64,000 nucleotides of DNA from positions 204,789 to 268,788 of the forward strand of contig JH720330.1 in assembly GCA_000231825.2 (NCBI GenBank), in the 5' to 3' direction. The stretch comes from Tetrahymena elliotti 4EA. Lineage: Eukaryota; Ciliophora; Oligohymenophorea; Hymenostomatida; Tetrahymenidae. Shown piece after piece: positions 36,501-51,060 of this stretch; the first letter of the stretch is position 1, and each line of letters starts with the position of its first letter. Below the pieces are notes generated by a model that was not told the DNA's origin, did not search any database, and worked only from the letters and a program-made list of their open reading frames with translations. A program made the position numbers and the translations under genes.

Positions 36501-39500
36501 TAACTGCTTCAGCTAAAATAGGAAGCACCTTATCAAGATCTCTTTAGCAATCTTCTTTCAGGGCATTAGCATTATCTTTTTATACTTTACAGTCTCTCTC
36601 TTCAGACTCACAAACTTCTCTTTTAGCATCGGCTTCTTTTTATTTCTTTTACAAATTAATTAGCATTTTTTAGTTTTCTTCAGTTTTTATTTCTAATTAA
36701 GGCTATAACTCTTCTAATCTCTTTTTCATAACATTTACATCCTTTTCTGTAGTGTCAATTTTTTGAACACCTTTATGAAAAGTAATAAAAATAAATTTTA
36801 ATAAAACGAAAACTATCTAAGTCTGTTAAAATTTTTTAATAATTAATTTTTTAAATAAAAAATTACCTGTTTCATATCTTGAAATGGTATTTTAAATAGA
36901 TGTTTGTCTTTCTTTAAGCATACGTTCAAAAGTACCAAGTAATTCTAAATAACTTGTTGGAGTAACATAATAATACTTACGTAATTCTTCTCTATATCTT
37001 ATTGACATGTTTGAAATACGAGTCTACATATCAACAACTATTTCAATAAGACCATCTCTGATATTTTCTGATTCTATTTTCATTACATTAATGAAATGTG
37101 AAGATGCAGTATTTCTCAATGCCTCTTCTGGCCAAGGTAAGAACCAATCAATGGTGGTACAGTTTACTAAAGTTGGGAAAGTTCTTAGTCTTCTTCTGAA
37201 AGCTTCACCAACTGGAGAGAATGCTAAAACAAGATGTAAATTTCTTTTACAAGAGTCAAGGAAAACCTATTTTAAAATAATTATTTTATTTCATAAATAT
37301 TTCTATTTTAAAATAAATAATGTTAAATTACTTAATATTTTTGATTATTTGTTTATGCTGTAGGATCATTAATTTCATCCATGATTTTAGCTTTTTCTTC
37401 TGGTGGGAATAAATTAGGTACTTCTCCATTATTGAGAATGTTGCAAATATCTTCAAGAAGAGACTCTGAGAAGATTTATGTATCTGATAAAAGGAGGGTG
37501 GTAGATTTATTATCTACACCAGCAACTTTCATAACTTTTTATAGTTCTTCAATCCAAATCTTCATATCACTTTTATGATCTATAGTTTATATTTCATTAG
37601 AAAATGCAATATAAGCAGACAAAGTAGCTAAACTCTTTCTACCACTACCACCAACACCAACTAATAAACAATGCCCAAAAGATGTGGTAATAACACGTAC
37701 TATTTTAATGATATGCTAAATGGCTGTCATAAATAAAACCAAATTCATCTTATTCTAAGGATAAGAATCATTAAATTAGGCAAGTTGATCATAGCAAACT
37801 CTTTTAAGCTCCTCTCTATTAAATTTTAAATATATATTAAACTCAATATTAATAAATTATATTAGTATTACCTATCACTTAGTTCACAATAAATATCTGC
37901 CAATCTTCTCTTACTTGTGTCACCGTCAGGGTAAAGAGTAGGGACAAATGAAGCCCAGAGTAAGGGCTCAACAGTAACTAAATCTTTCCATTCTCTACGG
38001 AAATTTTTATGCATGATTTCTTTCAATATTTCTTCAAAGACTTACTAATCAGAACTGTTAATCATACGATCTTGGAAGACACGCATACATTCATGAGCCC
38101 ATAGCTTCAAGAAATCGTTTTCATCTTTATAAGATTTAGATGTTGCTTTTGAAATACCTTAAAATACTTTAGAAATATCTCTTAAGTTGTATATATAATG
38201 GGATTTTGCAGGTGTTGGGAGTAATTGCTTAGAGTTTTAAATTCCCTAATACAGCTCAATAGTACTATTAACTAAACTGTCTCTCAGATTTTCAATAGCT
38301 TTTCCTACACCTTGTTTTTGATTCAAGAAATACCAGTCTAACAAATTAGAGAATATTCTATGAAGAGATTCTGCTTCAAAAGACTCAACATACAATAAAT
38401 TAAAATGTCTCATATATCTTTTTTTTTTAAAAAAATTGATTAAATCTCTCTTTTTTTGTTGATAAATTATTTTATTTGATTTACCTCATTGTTACAGTGT
38501 TACGACCACCAGTTGGGGGAAGCATAGCAGTAATAAATATAATATCACAAAGATATTTCCATGTTTTATCAGCTAAATCATACCAACCACCATTATCCAT
38601 CCATTATCTAAGCAATTCAATAGGAGGTTATGCACCATATTTCTCTTTAGCTGGCATGTTTAAGTCATCTATGAAGATAACAATAAACTTTTTACCTTCT
38701 TCAGGTCCAAAGTGACCTTTTCTTCTTCTTGTACATACTTTAGATTCAATCAATCTTTAAATCTAATAAGTTTTTTTTAATATTTAGATTTAAGATTTTT
38801 ATAATAATATTTAAAAATTGTTACCTAATTAACATTAGTTTAACCAGAAAAGGCAGTTTAGAGATTAGAGTATTCAGGATTGAGATAATGCTTGTTTAGT
38901 TCATTTATAACATTAACAGTCTTACCTGTACCAGTTGGGCCACATACTAAAAGATGGATTTAATTTTATACACATCTATGTAAGAAGAAGTTATTTCTTA
39001 TAGAATCAATAGTAGGAACAAAGATATTATGATATTCACCTCCTTTAGGAATTTCAAATTTCTTTTCAGTTTAGGTCCAGTTAACCCATATTCCTTTAGT
39101 TTTTTCATAGCAAAGATCAAAAATGGAACACTTATCAGGAATATTAGCACGGATAGAGTGAGGCTCAAAGGGGAGCAGTAAATCATATTTTATTTAATAC
39201 TTATCAGGTATATCACTGCTAGCGTGTATTAAATCAGTTATGAAATTATGGAAAGGCTTTCTTGTTGTTTCTTCTAAACAACCTCCAATTGCCCAAATAA
39301 CACAGAAAAGACTTACATTGGCTAAAACATCCTCAATATCCTTTTAGATTTTAATGTTTTCTTCAGCATATTCCTTTATGTATGTCTTTAAATATTTTAA
39401 GCAGCTTCCTACTAATGTCATTTCTGATTTATGAACTAAGAATTTACCATGACGCATAGCCCAACATAAAGTACAGTCAATTAGCCATGTTAATACCTTT

Positions 39501-42500
39501 TCAAATTAATCAGCAACTTTATCTAAGCTTGAAGGTAATTACTAAATAAAACTCTTAACCTAAAATAATTTTAAAAACTTTAATTTAAATTTTAACTTAA
39601 AGAAATTTTTATATTACAAGAGGATCCCAACCTAGTTGCTTTGTTTCAAGGAAGACCATACCACATCTAGATACAGTGGCAGGAGAAGCTTATGCAAGAT
39701 CTTCTACTTCAAACATCATTGTCATTTAGTTTGTGAGTTTAATAATTTCACCACTAGTCAAACAAAGCTTTTTATTATCATCCAAGACTGTATTCATGTT
39801 TTCAATCCAAACTGCATCTACAGGTCCATCAAATACTACCCATTATTTGTCTAAAGTAGTGTCTTATGCACAGACACGCATTATAATAGCTATGACACCA
39901 TCAGCCCAGGTTTTAGTATCAGGATCAAGTTTACCATATAATTAGTCACTAGTGATAGATTTAGGATTAAGTTTATGAGTGTGAACAGTTTAGAAATCTC
40001 CTTTACCTTTCAAAGCAGATAGAGCATCTTATAAAGTTTGAGTTATACTAGATTTTCCTGAAAAAGCTTAACCAACAACCATCAAACCATGTCTAACATT
40101 AATAGTATCATATAATTAAATGCACTTATTCAAGAAGTTTTATTTAGGCTAAAGCTTACTTTCTTTACAAGCATTTTTTAAAGATTCAAGTAAATCACCA
40201 TAATCTATGAAAGGTAATTCTACTCCAGGGAAGAGATCACTGGTAATTGATTTAAACAAAGGAATATCATTAATTGTAAATTTAGGTAAATTAACATCCA
40301 TAAGAGCTCTTAGGCAAATGATATCTTCACTATCAGTCATTACTCTTTTTAAGTTACCAGCTGCAGTTAAAATAGCCTTTAGTGCTCTCATACCAAAGTC
40401 ATAGTGATCTTAACTGGAAAGCTGTTCACTACTTAAACGAAGAGAAGCAACAATTTTTCTGGCTAAATTACGAGCTTCTTCAAAACCAACAGAATATAAA
40501 TAAATTTCTGAAATCATAGCATAATCAGGAACCATCATTGCACATGGTCTAAACAAACTCTTCAAATTATCTGGTAATTCTGAACGACCAGCGTAACCAG
40601 GATTCATTGTAATATTGATTGCACATGTATCAACCAATTTAATTTCCTCACCATCGAACTCAAAAGTTTCTTTAGGTCTAGTTTTATTGTTTCTAATAGC
40701 CATTTAAATAGTTAGAACCTAAGAAGCTATAACAGAAAGCACTTCTAAATCAATTCTATTGAATTCATCAAAACAACACCAAGCACCAGATGAGGCTAAA
40801 CCTTTAAAGAATTTTCTCATGGCAACATAATTCAAACCATCTGAACAATTGAAAACCACACATTATACTGCCAAAGCTTTTGCCAAATCTTTTACTGTTT
40901 CTGTCTTACCAGTTCCTTTTTAAAATTTAATTTTTAAAAATACTATCATATTTGAAGAATTATTGTAATACCTGCAGGACCTTCAGGAGCACCACCATAT
41001 TATAATTAGAAAGCTCCCATAAGAGTTCTATAGCATCTGTCAGTAAGTGGAGTTATAACTAGACGTGTAGAGTTACCAAGATACTCAAAGCTTTAAAAAT
41101 ATTTAATAAATAATTTTCAATACTTAATCAATAATTTTAAAATCTATTTATATTTTACTCATAACTTAAATTTGCGCTAATCATTTATACCTTAAGATCT
41201 GGTTTATTATGCTTTTCTTCCCAATAATAACGTAATTGAGAAATCCAATTGAAATCTTAGGATGAAGTACATCCTGATTTCTTTAAATCAACAATAACAT
41301 CTTTTGCATGGACATCCAATACAACTAAAGCACCAAGTGTCAATCTTGCTAAAGGAGTTAAATCTTTTCTCACAAGTTAAACTGTATCTTTTAATTGACT
41401 CTCAAGGAAATCAACATAGTCTGCAAGGTTGCTATAAGTGTAAATTCCATCATCAACATCATCACCTCTGCTATTTAAAATAGCGTTTTCTGCTCCTCTT
41501 GTCCATCTAACCATATTTACTGCTAAAACAACTTGGCCAGCCCTATTTTAAAATATAATGAAGGAAAATTATTTATTTTAATTTTGTTACCATTTCTAAA
41601 CCCAGTCATTTCTAGGTGTTCCTTCATCAACCATAGCATTTTTAGTTATTGATTTTAAAGTATTTCTCATCATAGCTTCAATTTCACCCAACCATTTCTC
41701 AACATTACCCTTCTTATCTCCTTCATTAACATTAATTTTACTATTAAATTTAACATTTTCTGATTCAGCAGATATCATTCCACAAACCTATTAGAATAAG
41801 CAAAGTAAAAATTAAAATTCTCTGGATAAATTATTTATTTTACATCTTCTTTAGATGAAAAATCAAGTTTGCTTATAGCTTCGAAGCACTTGTTAATGTG
41901 CTTTTGTACTTTTTAAGGATCTTTAGTGTCTGCCAAGATTTCAAGTAATTCTTCATCAGACAAGAAAAAGAATCTTGGGAAATCTCTTCTTTTAGATTCT
42001 AAGTAATCTGATAATTTCTTTTGAATTTCATCAAGAGTCTTATTATGCTAATTGAATTCATTTTTAAGTCTATCATTTTCAATACCTTCCCAAAGTCCAG
42101 GCTCTTTTGCAAATGATTCCATAGTCGTTCTTAAATTCATATTAGTACATTTTAAAATAATCTAAAAACAATTAAATAGTTTACCTCCAAAAATCATCAA
42201 CAGTATCAAATTTCTATTTCTATAATTCCATTTTCTTTTTGATATCTTCAGAAGCAAAAATAGGCTCAAGATACATCCAAGATCTTTGGCATTTAATCCA
42301 ACCTTCTAAAGTATCTTGTACAAAAACTAATCTTTATTCTAAAGGTTCTGCTATCCTCTTCAAATTTTTTATGTAAGGTGAAGCCTATTTTTAAAAAAAT
42401 ATATTGCAATTTTGTTTAAAAAGAAAAATAAATTATGTTTATATTACCTTCATCATAGTGAGAATATTTAGTTGGTCATCCAAAATTTGTTAAATTTCAT

Positions 42501-45500
42501 CAACACCTTTTAAGACGAAAGTGTGTTTTTTGCTTTTAGTATATTCCATAATATCCAATTTAATAACTTTAACAGTTTCTTCCATTTCCTTAAGTTTCTT
42601 TTCTATTTAATATTACTTTTCAGCCTTTCTTGATACTTCTTCTATAACTTCCTTAATAGGATTCAATACTGTTAATAATTAAATGAATGTCATATCTTCT
42701 GTCATTTATTTGCCTTAGACATTGCAACGTTCAAATATTTCAGCCCAATGTTATTGAACCATAGGCTTTTTCAAATTTCTCATAGCTTCTGTTGTCAATA
42801 ATTCGAAAATCCATAACTTTTAACGGAAATCTTAAATATCTTTCAATAACTGTTCTGTAAGTTAAGCAGCTCTTTCATCTCCAGAAGGGTCATTTTCATC
42901 ACTAAATTTCTTTAAGAGGCCTTTTGCTTCTAAGTAATATTTGGTATTAACAGTTTTCTCAATTTCATGGTAGCTTTAACTGAGGAAAGATCCACTATAA
43001 TATAATAAATATTTTAACTTTAAATAATTATGTTTAAAAAAATTACTTTGTCCATTCTTCATAGTTGTTAGTAAAATTAAATAAGATATCCCAAAGTCTG
43101 TGATAAGGATCAAATTCTTTAGCAACATTATCCAATTCATCCCAAATAGAGATTTCATCACCAAAAAGAGCTTCTCTACTGTTAAATGATTTTACTTTTT
43201 CACTAGCTTGTTAGATTATTTCACCAAAATTAGCTACTTCTGTGTAATTTTCTTTGACATCAAGTGAAGCATTGTAAGATTTGTATTATTTAATATGCTA
43301 GAATCTCTTCTAAATATCAACAATAGTATCTTAGAAACTATCCTTTTCAATTTCTAAAGTATTTCTGAATTTAGATTCATATATTTCATAAGTTCTATTG
43401 CCTTCCATAGCCGCTTCCAATACAGTGGCTGGTTAAACCTTTAACAAAAAGAATTATTCAGTACTTACTTCCTTTTAGCTGAAGCAATATTTTTCTAAAA
43501 TCTTCAAAAATTCTCCTACACAATTAACTTCATTTGCAATCTTAGCTAAGTTGACTTCATTTTCTTTAATTTATGCCTTTAAAGCAACTAATTCTTCTTC
43601 GTTTTATGGAATCTTTTTCAATTTATCACAGATATCCTCATAAGTTTTTTAAATACGCTATTAATTTTATCAAAAATAATTTTAAAATTAAATTTTATTT
43701 TATTTAAAATCTTCAATTAAAAAGATTTGATTTGAACAAAAAATGCTTTATTTCCAAGTGATTTTTAATTTAGAAAAATTTACTTCAATATTATCAAAAC
43801 AAAGGAGATCAACTTTTTATAAGATATTTTAAACAAATTCATCAGCTTTGTGAACTAAATCATTCTTTGCTTGTTTAGTTCTTACTTAGAAGAAATGACA
43901 GTTTTTTTAATCAATGCATTATTTTTCAATTTCTTTTTTAGCAATAAAATATTCTTAAATTTTTAAATCAACATCTTGAGGGTTTATATCTTAAATAAGA
44001 GGCTTTTCTTTTGCTTCACCGAATAATTGTTTTGTAACACTGCTAATACTCTTTTCCATTAAGAACTAATACCTTTTAAATAAAATATAATAAATAAAAG
44101 TTTTATTTTTTTATTTAATTTACTTTTTGAATTTTTCTAAAATTTAATTAGGTTCTTCATAACCAATTTTGATATAGCCTAGAACCTTCTCTTAACCTTC
44201 TTTAATCCATGATAATTAATTATCTATTTAAAAAGAAGGAAGCTTGGGTAAATCAATGAGAGGAACTAGATCCTTTTCGAGCATGAAGAACATATTTACT
44301 GACTCTGCAATCCAATCAAATGGCTTCATTAAAGTTTAACATATCTATTGATAAGTAGGTTCATAATAAATAATATCTTCATCTTCATTTTCTTCTTTTT
44401 ATTATGAAGCTGGAGTTTCATCTTTTCTATCTTTATTTTATTTCTTGCTTTTTTTCTTTGGCTTTTAATTAACCTAAAGATTCAATATCAATAGAGGGAA
44501 ATTGTTAATATGCCATATATTTCCATCATCTTAATTAGGAATTGTGAATTTTTAAATAAAGCTATTTTTAAAAAATAAATTTTAATTTAATTCTCATAAT
44601 ACAAATCTAATTTACTTGCAATAGTCATTTATATTTCCTTTGACTACATTCTCTCTCATGAATGTATTGAACATTAAATCAATACGTTTAAGAAGTCTTT
44701 GTAAATCAGATCCAAAATATAACTTTGACTCAGTTTGATAAAATCTGTATATATCTCTAAGAGTGTCTTGGATTTCTGAAATAATATATTCTCTCCACTA
44801 CATTTATAAGGTAGATCTTGAACTTATATGATAAGCTCTTTACTATTGATCAAAGTTGGACAAGAGAATTGGTAGTTACTATTCATTCCAAGTAGTGTTA
44901 ATTAACTATTCAATTTAAAAATGATTATTCAAAGCTTTTAATTTTAATGTAAATATTGATTATTTTACCTTGTGGTTTTCATACAAAAATGTTCTATGAG
45001 TAACCATATTTAATGTTTTAACTACCAATTATTTATTTGAAACATGCAATCTAGACAAATTATCTTAGTTCTCATTAAAATTATATTAAAGCTAAACATA
45101 AGTTCCATAAAAGGGAAGACTTTTTTCTTCATATCTATTTCTTATCCTATATTTTTACCATTTTTGCTCATTCTTTGGGTCTGCCATTTCCTTCAAAACA
45201 TAGCATTTTTTAATGAAAAATATATATTGTCTCTCTGCATCCTATTTATTAATTTTTAAATTTTATTTTATCTCCTAAATAATCTATTAATTAATTTACA
45301 TCAAATAATTCCTAAACATATTTGCTTTTATAAATTTCATCTACTTTTTCTTCTATGCTATTTTTAGGTTTTTTAGTTACAAAATTAAAAATCTATCTTC
45401 TCCATTCAGCAGACATAGTTTATATTATATCATCAGATACTTTGTTTACATACTTATCGAATCTATTTAAAACATTTTTTTATAAGTAAAATCAAATATA

Positions 45501-47141
45501 TTTAACTAAATAAATACCTTAAGGCATCCTCTGCATTTACTTATCTCGATTTTGAAAGGTCAACTCTTTCTTTAAATTTAGTTTAATCTTCTTCATTAAA
45601 CATTAAAGATAGTCTTACAACATGTTTAAGTTAATCTGTTGCTATAATTCTTACCAAATATTTATCTGTATTCTCATCATAATCAAGTACCTAAACATCT
45701 GTCCAAACATACCTTTTTTAAATGATTTTTTTGTTAATGATAATATAAATTAGATATTAATATGATTTTATTTATTTAATTTAAATATTTATTTACTGCT
45801 TATTCAAATAAATAGGGCATTTTCCATGAGGTCCTTTAGGGTTTTATTTGAATTTTTCAATCCATTGTTAAGGAGTAGTTTCTTCATCCCAACAATCATA
45901 ATTACGAAGGTTTTTATTAGTGTTAAGTCCTTTATCAGCAAAATCCTTTCCTGTATCTTCTAAATTCTATTCTTCCCCATGAGTGTGGAGCACCTTCTTT
46001 GATACTTATGGTGAATAAGGTTGATTTACACCACCAATAGATGAGTAATTATGAGAGAAACTATTATCTACTTATTTGTAACCGTCGGCTCCTCTCATAG
46101 GAGTTCCTTGGTTTTATTACTATCCAATTAGTTTTGAAGCAACTTACTAATTTTGATTCTATGAAGTAGGGGTATAAATCTTTTAAGATTAATTGACCTT
46201 TAAATTACGACCTGGTTTGTTTAAAAGGTTTTTTTGTAATTATGATTGATCTATAGTCATGCTTAGAGAACCACTTGCTCCTGAAGTTCTTACAATAGGA
46301 AATGGATCTTATTAAGATTACAATTATTATTGCTAAAGAGGTATTTAGAGACTCTAATAAAGATTATGCTCTGATTAATTATATCTCAATTAGCCTCTAT
46401 TACTATTAGTCATAATGCTATTGGACTATTCCACACTATATTTAGGACTAAAGATATCATTTTATTCTAAAGGAGGCAGTTTTTGACTTTTCTATTGTCT
46501 AGTTCTAAATGTTAATATGTAGGAAAAAAATATAAAAAATGTCTTAAAATATTAACAAATTTGTAAAAAGTAAGCATTATATTGGTCTTTCAGTTGTACA
46601 AATACTAATTGGAAGAATATTTAACTTTAATAATTAACAATCCTCAGCCTGTATTTTTTACATAGCGATTAAATTTATCAATTAATCTTGACTAAAAATA
46701 TTGCTCATTATTTAAGTTATATAATTAAGTATTGCTGTAAATTGAATGACTACTTGAAATCAAAAAAAAAAAGTTGACCATTGTGATTCAAAAATGGGTA
46801 GGATGCTACTTTTATTGAATTAATTTGCTTACGGGGTTTGCTTCTAAACTGGCTTGCCTTGCTAATATGCTATTATTGCTTAATCTACAAACTTTTCTTC
46901 TTAATCTGCTTCTTCAAACTAAAATCTTGGAAAATTGATCTTGTATAAAGGTCCTACATTTAAAAAATAAGATAAAAATTGTTGAAATTCTTTTTGGGTA
47001 TTAAAATGCTGCTTTTAAAATCCTATCAAAATACTAAGCCATATTTAAAGGCATTAAATCCTATTGCATTAAACCCTATTTTAATCAAATTTGATAATGC
47101 TCATCCTTACCAAGAGATTTTTTAGAAGGTCTTTTACTCAT
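30591..47141 (-). CDS. Axonemal dynein heavy chain, single-headed inner-arm type
   Basis: This motor ATPase drives ciliary beating. ATG at 47141 ([10 protein letters not shown]) is followed by a short exon, a Gln/Asn/Ser-rich tail, then the linker ([27 protein letters not shown] at about 42250; [19 protein letters not shown] at about 41960). AAA1 has the P-loop GPAGTGKTET (about 40900-40990, split by an intron) and Walker [15 protein letters not shown] (about 40770). AAA2 has GQAFSGKSS (about 40045), AAA3 [11 protein letters not shown] (about 38930) and AAA4 GVGGSGRKS (about 37645). The antiparallel stalk and microtubule-binding region span about 36780-35880 ([27 protein letters not shown]). 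AAA5/6 and the C-terminal domain follow ([20 protein letters not shown] at about 31450), ending with [19 protein letters not shown] and [15 protein letters not shown], then TGA at 30591. Estimated length is roughly 4,200 residues with dozens of short introns. The short tail and the [15 protein letters not shown] block fit single-headed inner-arm dyneins better than outer-arm or two-headed f/I1 chains. The exact paralogue cannot be named. Confidence 0.93.
31558..32337 (-). other. Unusually long intron in the dynein gene
   Basis: The exon ending near 32338 ([12 protein letters not shown]) and the exon beginning near 31557 ([12 protein letters not shown]) are separated by about 780 nt, roughly ten times the other introns of this gene. 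No protein frame or RNA element was recognised inside it. The boundaries are approximate. Confidence 0.55.
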
Positions 47142-48116
47142 GTTGTTTGCAAAGACTCAATTTATTTGTTTATATGTTGTTTGCTTTATTAAAACAAATT
47201 ACTTCAAAACTTTGATATTTATTAATACGCTCTCTATATAATTAATATTAAAACGCTCTTTATTAAATTGAAATAATTAAAGTTTCTTTTTCTTTAATTA
47301 ATATTTACTTTTATTTAATTTTTTGATTGCTTTTTTTTATCAAACTTTTATTAGAAATGTTCTCCTTGAATATTGATAATCTTTCTTAATTTATTTAATT
47401 TTATTTATTTTTCAGTATTTACTAGGATTTAACATATTTGATCCCTTATTAACTCTTATTGTTTCTATTTATCTAAGATAAAAATTGTTAATTTTTAAAT
47501 TTTAACAAGATTATCTCTCTACTTATCCTGTATTGAAATTCCTAGAACACTCACTGTTCCATATTTTTTAAAAATCATTTTTTTAAAAAAAATTTTGGAA
47601 TAAAAAGATTTAAAAAATGTATTGAATTACTAAACAAGTATATTTTAAACCTTCAATATAATTCATATTTAAAAGAGTTTACTAATAAATCTTCATTTAA
47701 AAAGCAGCAATAAGTACTTTTTTAGTTCTCATAAAAAAATAAAATGTCCTTTATTAATAAAATAAATAATTTATTTGAAAAAAATCATTTAAATAATCAA
47801 AATAATTAATGCTATTGATAACTGAATAATATAATCAAACTTTAAAAAAAGAAAATCTTAATTATTCTAGGAGATAGATTAAATAGGTTAAATGAATAAC
47901 TTTTCTTGGTTGGTAACTAGGAGTCAATTAACAATGTATTCATAGTTGTTAATAAATTGTGAGATATTCAGTAAAACTATTAATAATAACTTAATGAATC
48001 AAGCTATTTAATTTAATTAATTAATTATTTTTTAATATCTATCTTTTTTAAATTAATTGATAATAAGTTTCTTTTTAATATTTTTCATATATATATATAT
48101 AAAGTTTATTTAATTC
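47142..48116. promoter_or_regulatory. Shared spacer between divergent dynein and docking-complex genes
   Basis: About 975 bases separate the two start codons of head-to-head genes, so both promoters must lie here. The sequence is extremely AT-rich. A short (AT)n run at about 48088-48101 lies just upstream of the plus-strand ATG. No specific factor site could be identified. Confidence 0.5.
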
Positions 48117-50564
48117 ATGAAACCAATTAATGTAAATACTACTTCGTAGAACTTTATTTTAAATCCTATAGTTCCTCAAACAGCGAAGAGGTATTTATTA
48201 TTTATTCAAACTAAACTTAACCTTTCTTTAAATATTTTGAAGCACTCAAGAGCAAAAGACTTAAAAATCTAGAGATGGAGTAAATTATTGGATCAATAAT
48301 ATTTATAAAATGACTATTATGATAGAAAATCTAACTTTTATAAATAAAGCTCAATTTATAAATTTTTATTTTGATCAGTTGAATCTAAATCAATTAAAAA
48401 ATGGTTAAATATTGTTAATTATCAAAAGCTAATGCAAAGGAGCATGTATGGTAGCCAAATGATAGGAAGTAAAATCGCAAAACTGTAGGATACTGGAAAT
48501 TTTTATGCAAAAAAGATTGAATAGGAAACAATCAGACTTGTAATAAAAAATTAGATATTATTAATTTAAAGGGAATATTGTTTGATATTAAATATAAATG
48601 GTTTATTTACAGGAACATATTGAGAAAGAAATTGAGAAAACAGAAAAAATATTGTAGGATAAAAGAAAAGAAATAATGAATAAGAAGAAGTCCACAAGCG
48701 ATAGTGATCCATATGTGTTATAAAAAAAGATAAAATCAATGCATATGAAATTAGATTATTTAAAAAAGAAATATAATGAATCTTTGGCAAATAATGATAC
48801 TTTAAAAGAGGATATAAATCATCTAAGAAGGGAAAAAAACATTTTTGATAATATATATATAGAACTTAAATAAGAGCTACATGAAAAAAAAGAATAACTT
48901 AAAAAAGTTCTTTTAGAATCTTAGAATGCAAAAGAAGAGATTGAAAAAGGTAAAGAAAGACTTGAAAAATATAAAATTGAAGCTGATATTGAAAAATAGA
49001 AGTTTGAAAAAGAGTTTGAAAGTGTTTATTAAACAGCATCTGATAATGAAAATAGAGACGAAAGATTGAAAGAAAAATTTTTAATGGGATCTACTAAATA
49101 TTAATAGTCTTAATACTAAGAGAATAATCACTCTAGAAGCCACTCTCCTGTAATTAGTTTTATTAACATTAAATAATGATTAATTAGACAATTATTACTA
49201 ATGATAACATAGAATATTTACCGAAATATTTTTAATTCTTATTCAAAAAAAAATATTTTTTAGTTCGATAGAAGTGCTTATGATTTTGATAACTATAAAA
49301 TGGTATCTGCAGGACAGACAGGAATGAGCTCAACAAAAAAGAAAGACAAAAGCAAAAGAAATTAAGAAAAGGAAAATTTGCATTTAGAAAGCTTAAAGCA
49401 TGAAGTTGCTTAATACGAAGACATATTCAAAAGATTAATGGAGGAAACAGGTACTTAAGATATGTCAAAAATTGTGAAGACATTTGTAGATTATGAAAAT
49501 GAAAATTATTCTTTATTTAAATATATTAATACTCTAAGAGATGATACTGAAACTCTTATGCAATAAAAAAAGTAGCTTTAATTATAAATAGATATGTATA
49601 AAAATAAGCCATAGCAATATAGATAAGAACCAAAGACAATCAAGTTTATGGAATTGAAAGTAAAAATTAATTCATATTAAATTACAAAATAATTATTTTT
49701 TAAATTAAAAATTAGAAAGAACTTGAAACAATTGAACATTAAAAAGATAAGTATAAAAAAAAACATGAAACTGTTTAATCTTAATTGGATACTTTAAAAA
49801 AAAATATTCCAGTCATGTTTGAAAATATTGGATGTTTAGACAAAGAATATTTAAAAGAAATACCAAAGAACAATGTATTTTAATTAATTTTATTTTTTAA
49901 ATATGTGTTTAATGTTTAGAGCTATTTAATTTATCCTCATTTTATTAAAATAATATATTAACTATTTATTTATCTTAAGGATGGAACATTATAAGAAATA
50001 GATGATAGTAATATGCTTCTCTACTTAGCAGCTATAGAAAGTAGGACAAATGATTTACTGCAACTTTATAATGAAATTTACAAACAGAAAGTAAAATTAG
50101 ATAATAAATATTTTTATTGATTGACATATTTTAATTAAAAATTTAAGTCATCATAGATTGAGACTAAATCCAAATTAATCGCTGAAGAAAGCAACATTTC
50201 AAGCTCTCATTTTATTTAAAAAAATATAAAATTCGATGATTTAGATAATGTTTGTATGAAAATGAATTTTTTTTTTGTATTTGTATTTAATGCTTCAATT
50301 ATTTAATACAATAGTAACGCCATTAGGAGATGAGTTTAAGACTACCTATGATAAAATCAAGGAAGAAAAAAGGAATAAAGAATATTAAATTGTCAATGAA
50401 GTAATAAAAGAAAAGAATTTTATGGATTTAAAAGATTTCTAAGAAAATGCCAAAAATGTAAATTTAATTAAATTAAATTTAAATTAATTTTTTAATTTAT
50501 CTTTTTATTATCCAAGGAATTTAAAAAAATTTAATCTAAATAAAAAGTCATTAAAAAGAAATGA
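48117..50564 (+). CDS. Outer dynein arm docking-complex coiled-coil protein (ODA1/CCDC63/CCDC114-like)
   Basis: In this family the protein tethers outer dynein arms to axonemal doublet microtubules. Ten exons can be joined in phase (48117-48190, 48251-48279, 48379-48539, 48613-49149, 49264-49659, 49716-49874, 49980-50090, 50148-50253, 50315-50457, 50517-50564). They total 1764 nt, 587 residues plus TGA, close to the family's usual size. The protein is nearly all coiled coil. Diagnostic blocks are SDPYVLQKKIKSMHMKLDYL, NHLRREKNIFDNIYIELK, then YEDIFKRLMEETGTQDMSKI with KTFVDYENENYSLFKYI, and a C-terminal LLYLAAIESRTNDLLQLYNE. These match from memory the pattern of CCDC63/CCDC114/ODA1 proteins; which paralogue is not resolved. 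It lies head-to-head with the dynein heavy chain gene, which suggests co-expression during ciliogenesis (inference). Confidence 0.85.
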
Positions 50565-51060
50565 AAATCTTTTCATTCAAATAAATTTATTTTAATTAGT
50601 ATGTTGCTTTGCTTGTCTTTCTAAATTTGTAATTACTAATTCAACAAAAAATTTTGATTAACAAAAATTAAATACAAAATAACCTAAATTTTTAGATTAT
50701 TATTTAATTCAGTAAAATTTCAGCAGCAAACAACACTTTAAAAACAAAAAAATATATGAATTATGATTTAAATAAATTTAAATTATTTTCCTTTTCCTCT
50801 ACATCCAATTTTGATAAAATAATTTTTATTTTTTTGTCTTTTTTGGAGAGAAATTTATTTCCAAAAAAGTGTTAAAAATTTCAATAATTTTAAAAAAGGA
50901 ATTTATTTTTTCTACAATAAATACCAAAAAATAATCAAAAATGGTATTTCACTATTTTTTTAAAAAAAGTAGAGATATGTTAATAGGTTTAATTTTTTAA
51001 AAAGTAATCATTAAAAAGATTTTAACATCAAAACAAATATTTTTTACTTAACATGAATAA
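50565..51060. other. Convergent intergenic spacer
   Basis: About 500 bases lie between the 3' ends of the plus-strand docking-complex gene and the minus-strand channel gene. It is A/T-run-rich and presumably carries both 3' UTRs. Nothing else was seen. Confidence 0.5.

Noticed and set aside
37007..37578. Plus-strand frames of 118 and 65 codons
   Set aside because: They are antisense to the AAA4 region of the dynein heavy chain, whose minus-strand P-loop and flanks are clearly coding.
48085..48105. Short AT dinucleotide run as a significant repeat
   Set aside because: The run is only about seven units in extremely AT-rich DNA; it is noted only as part of the spacer.
48372..48374. Apparent in-frame TGA in the docking-complex gene
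   Set aside because: It lies in a 99-nt intron (48280-48378, GTAAAT...GATCAG) that joins the frame in phase. With this intron the ten exons sum to 588 codons.
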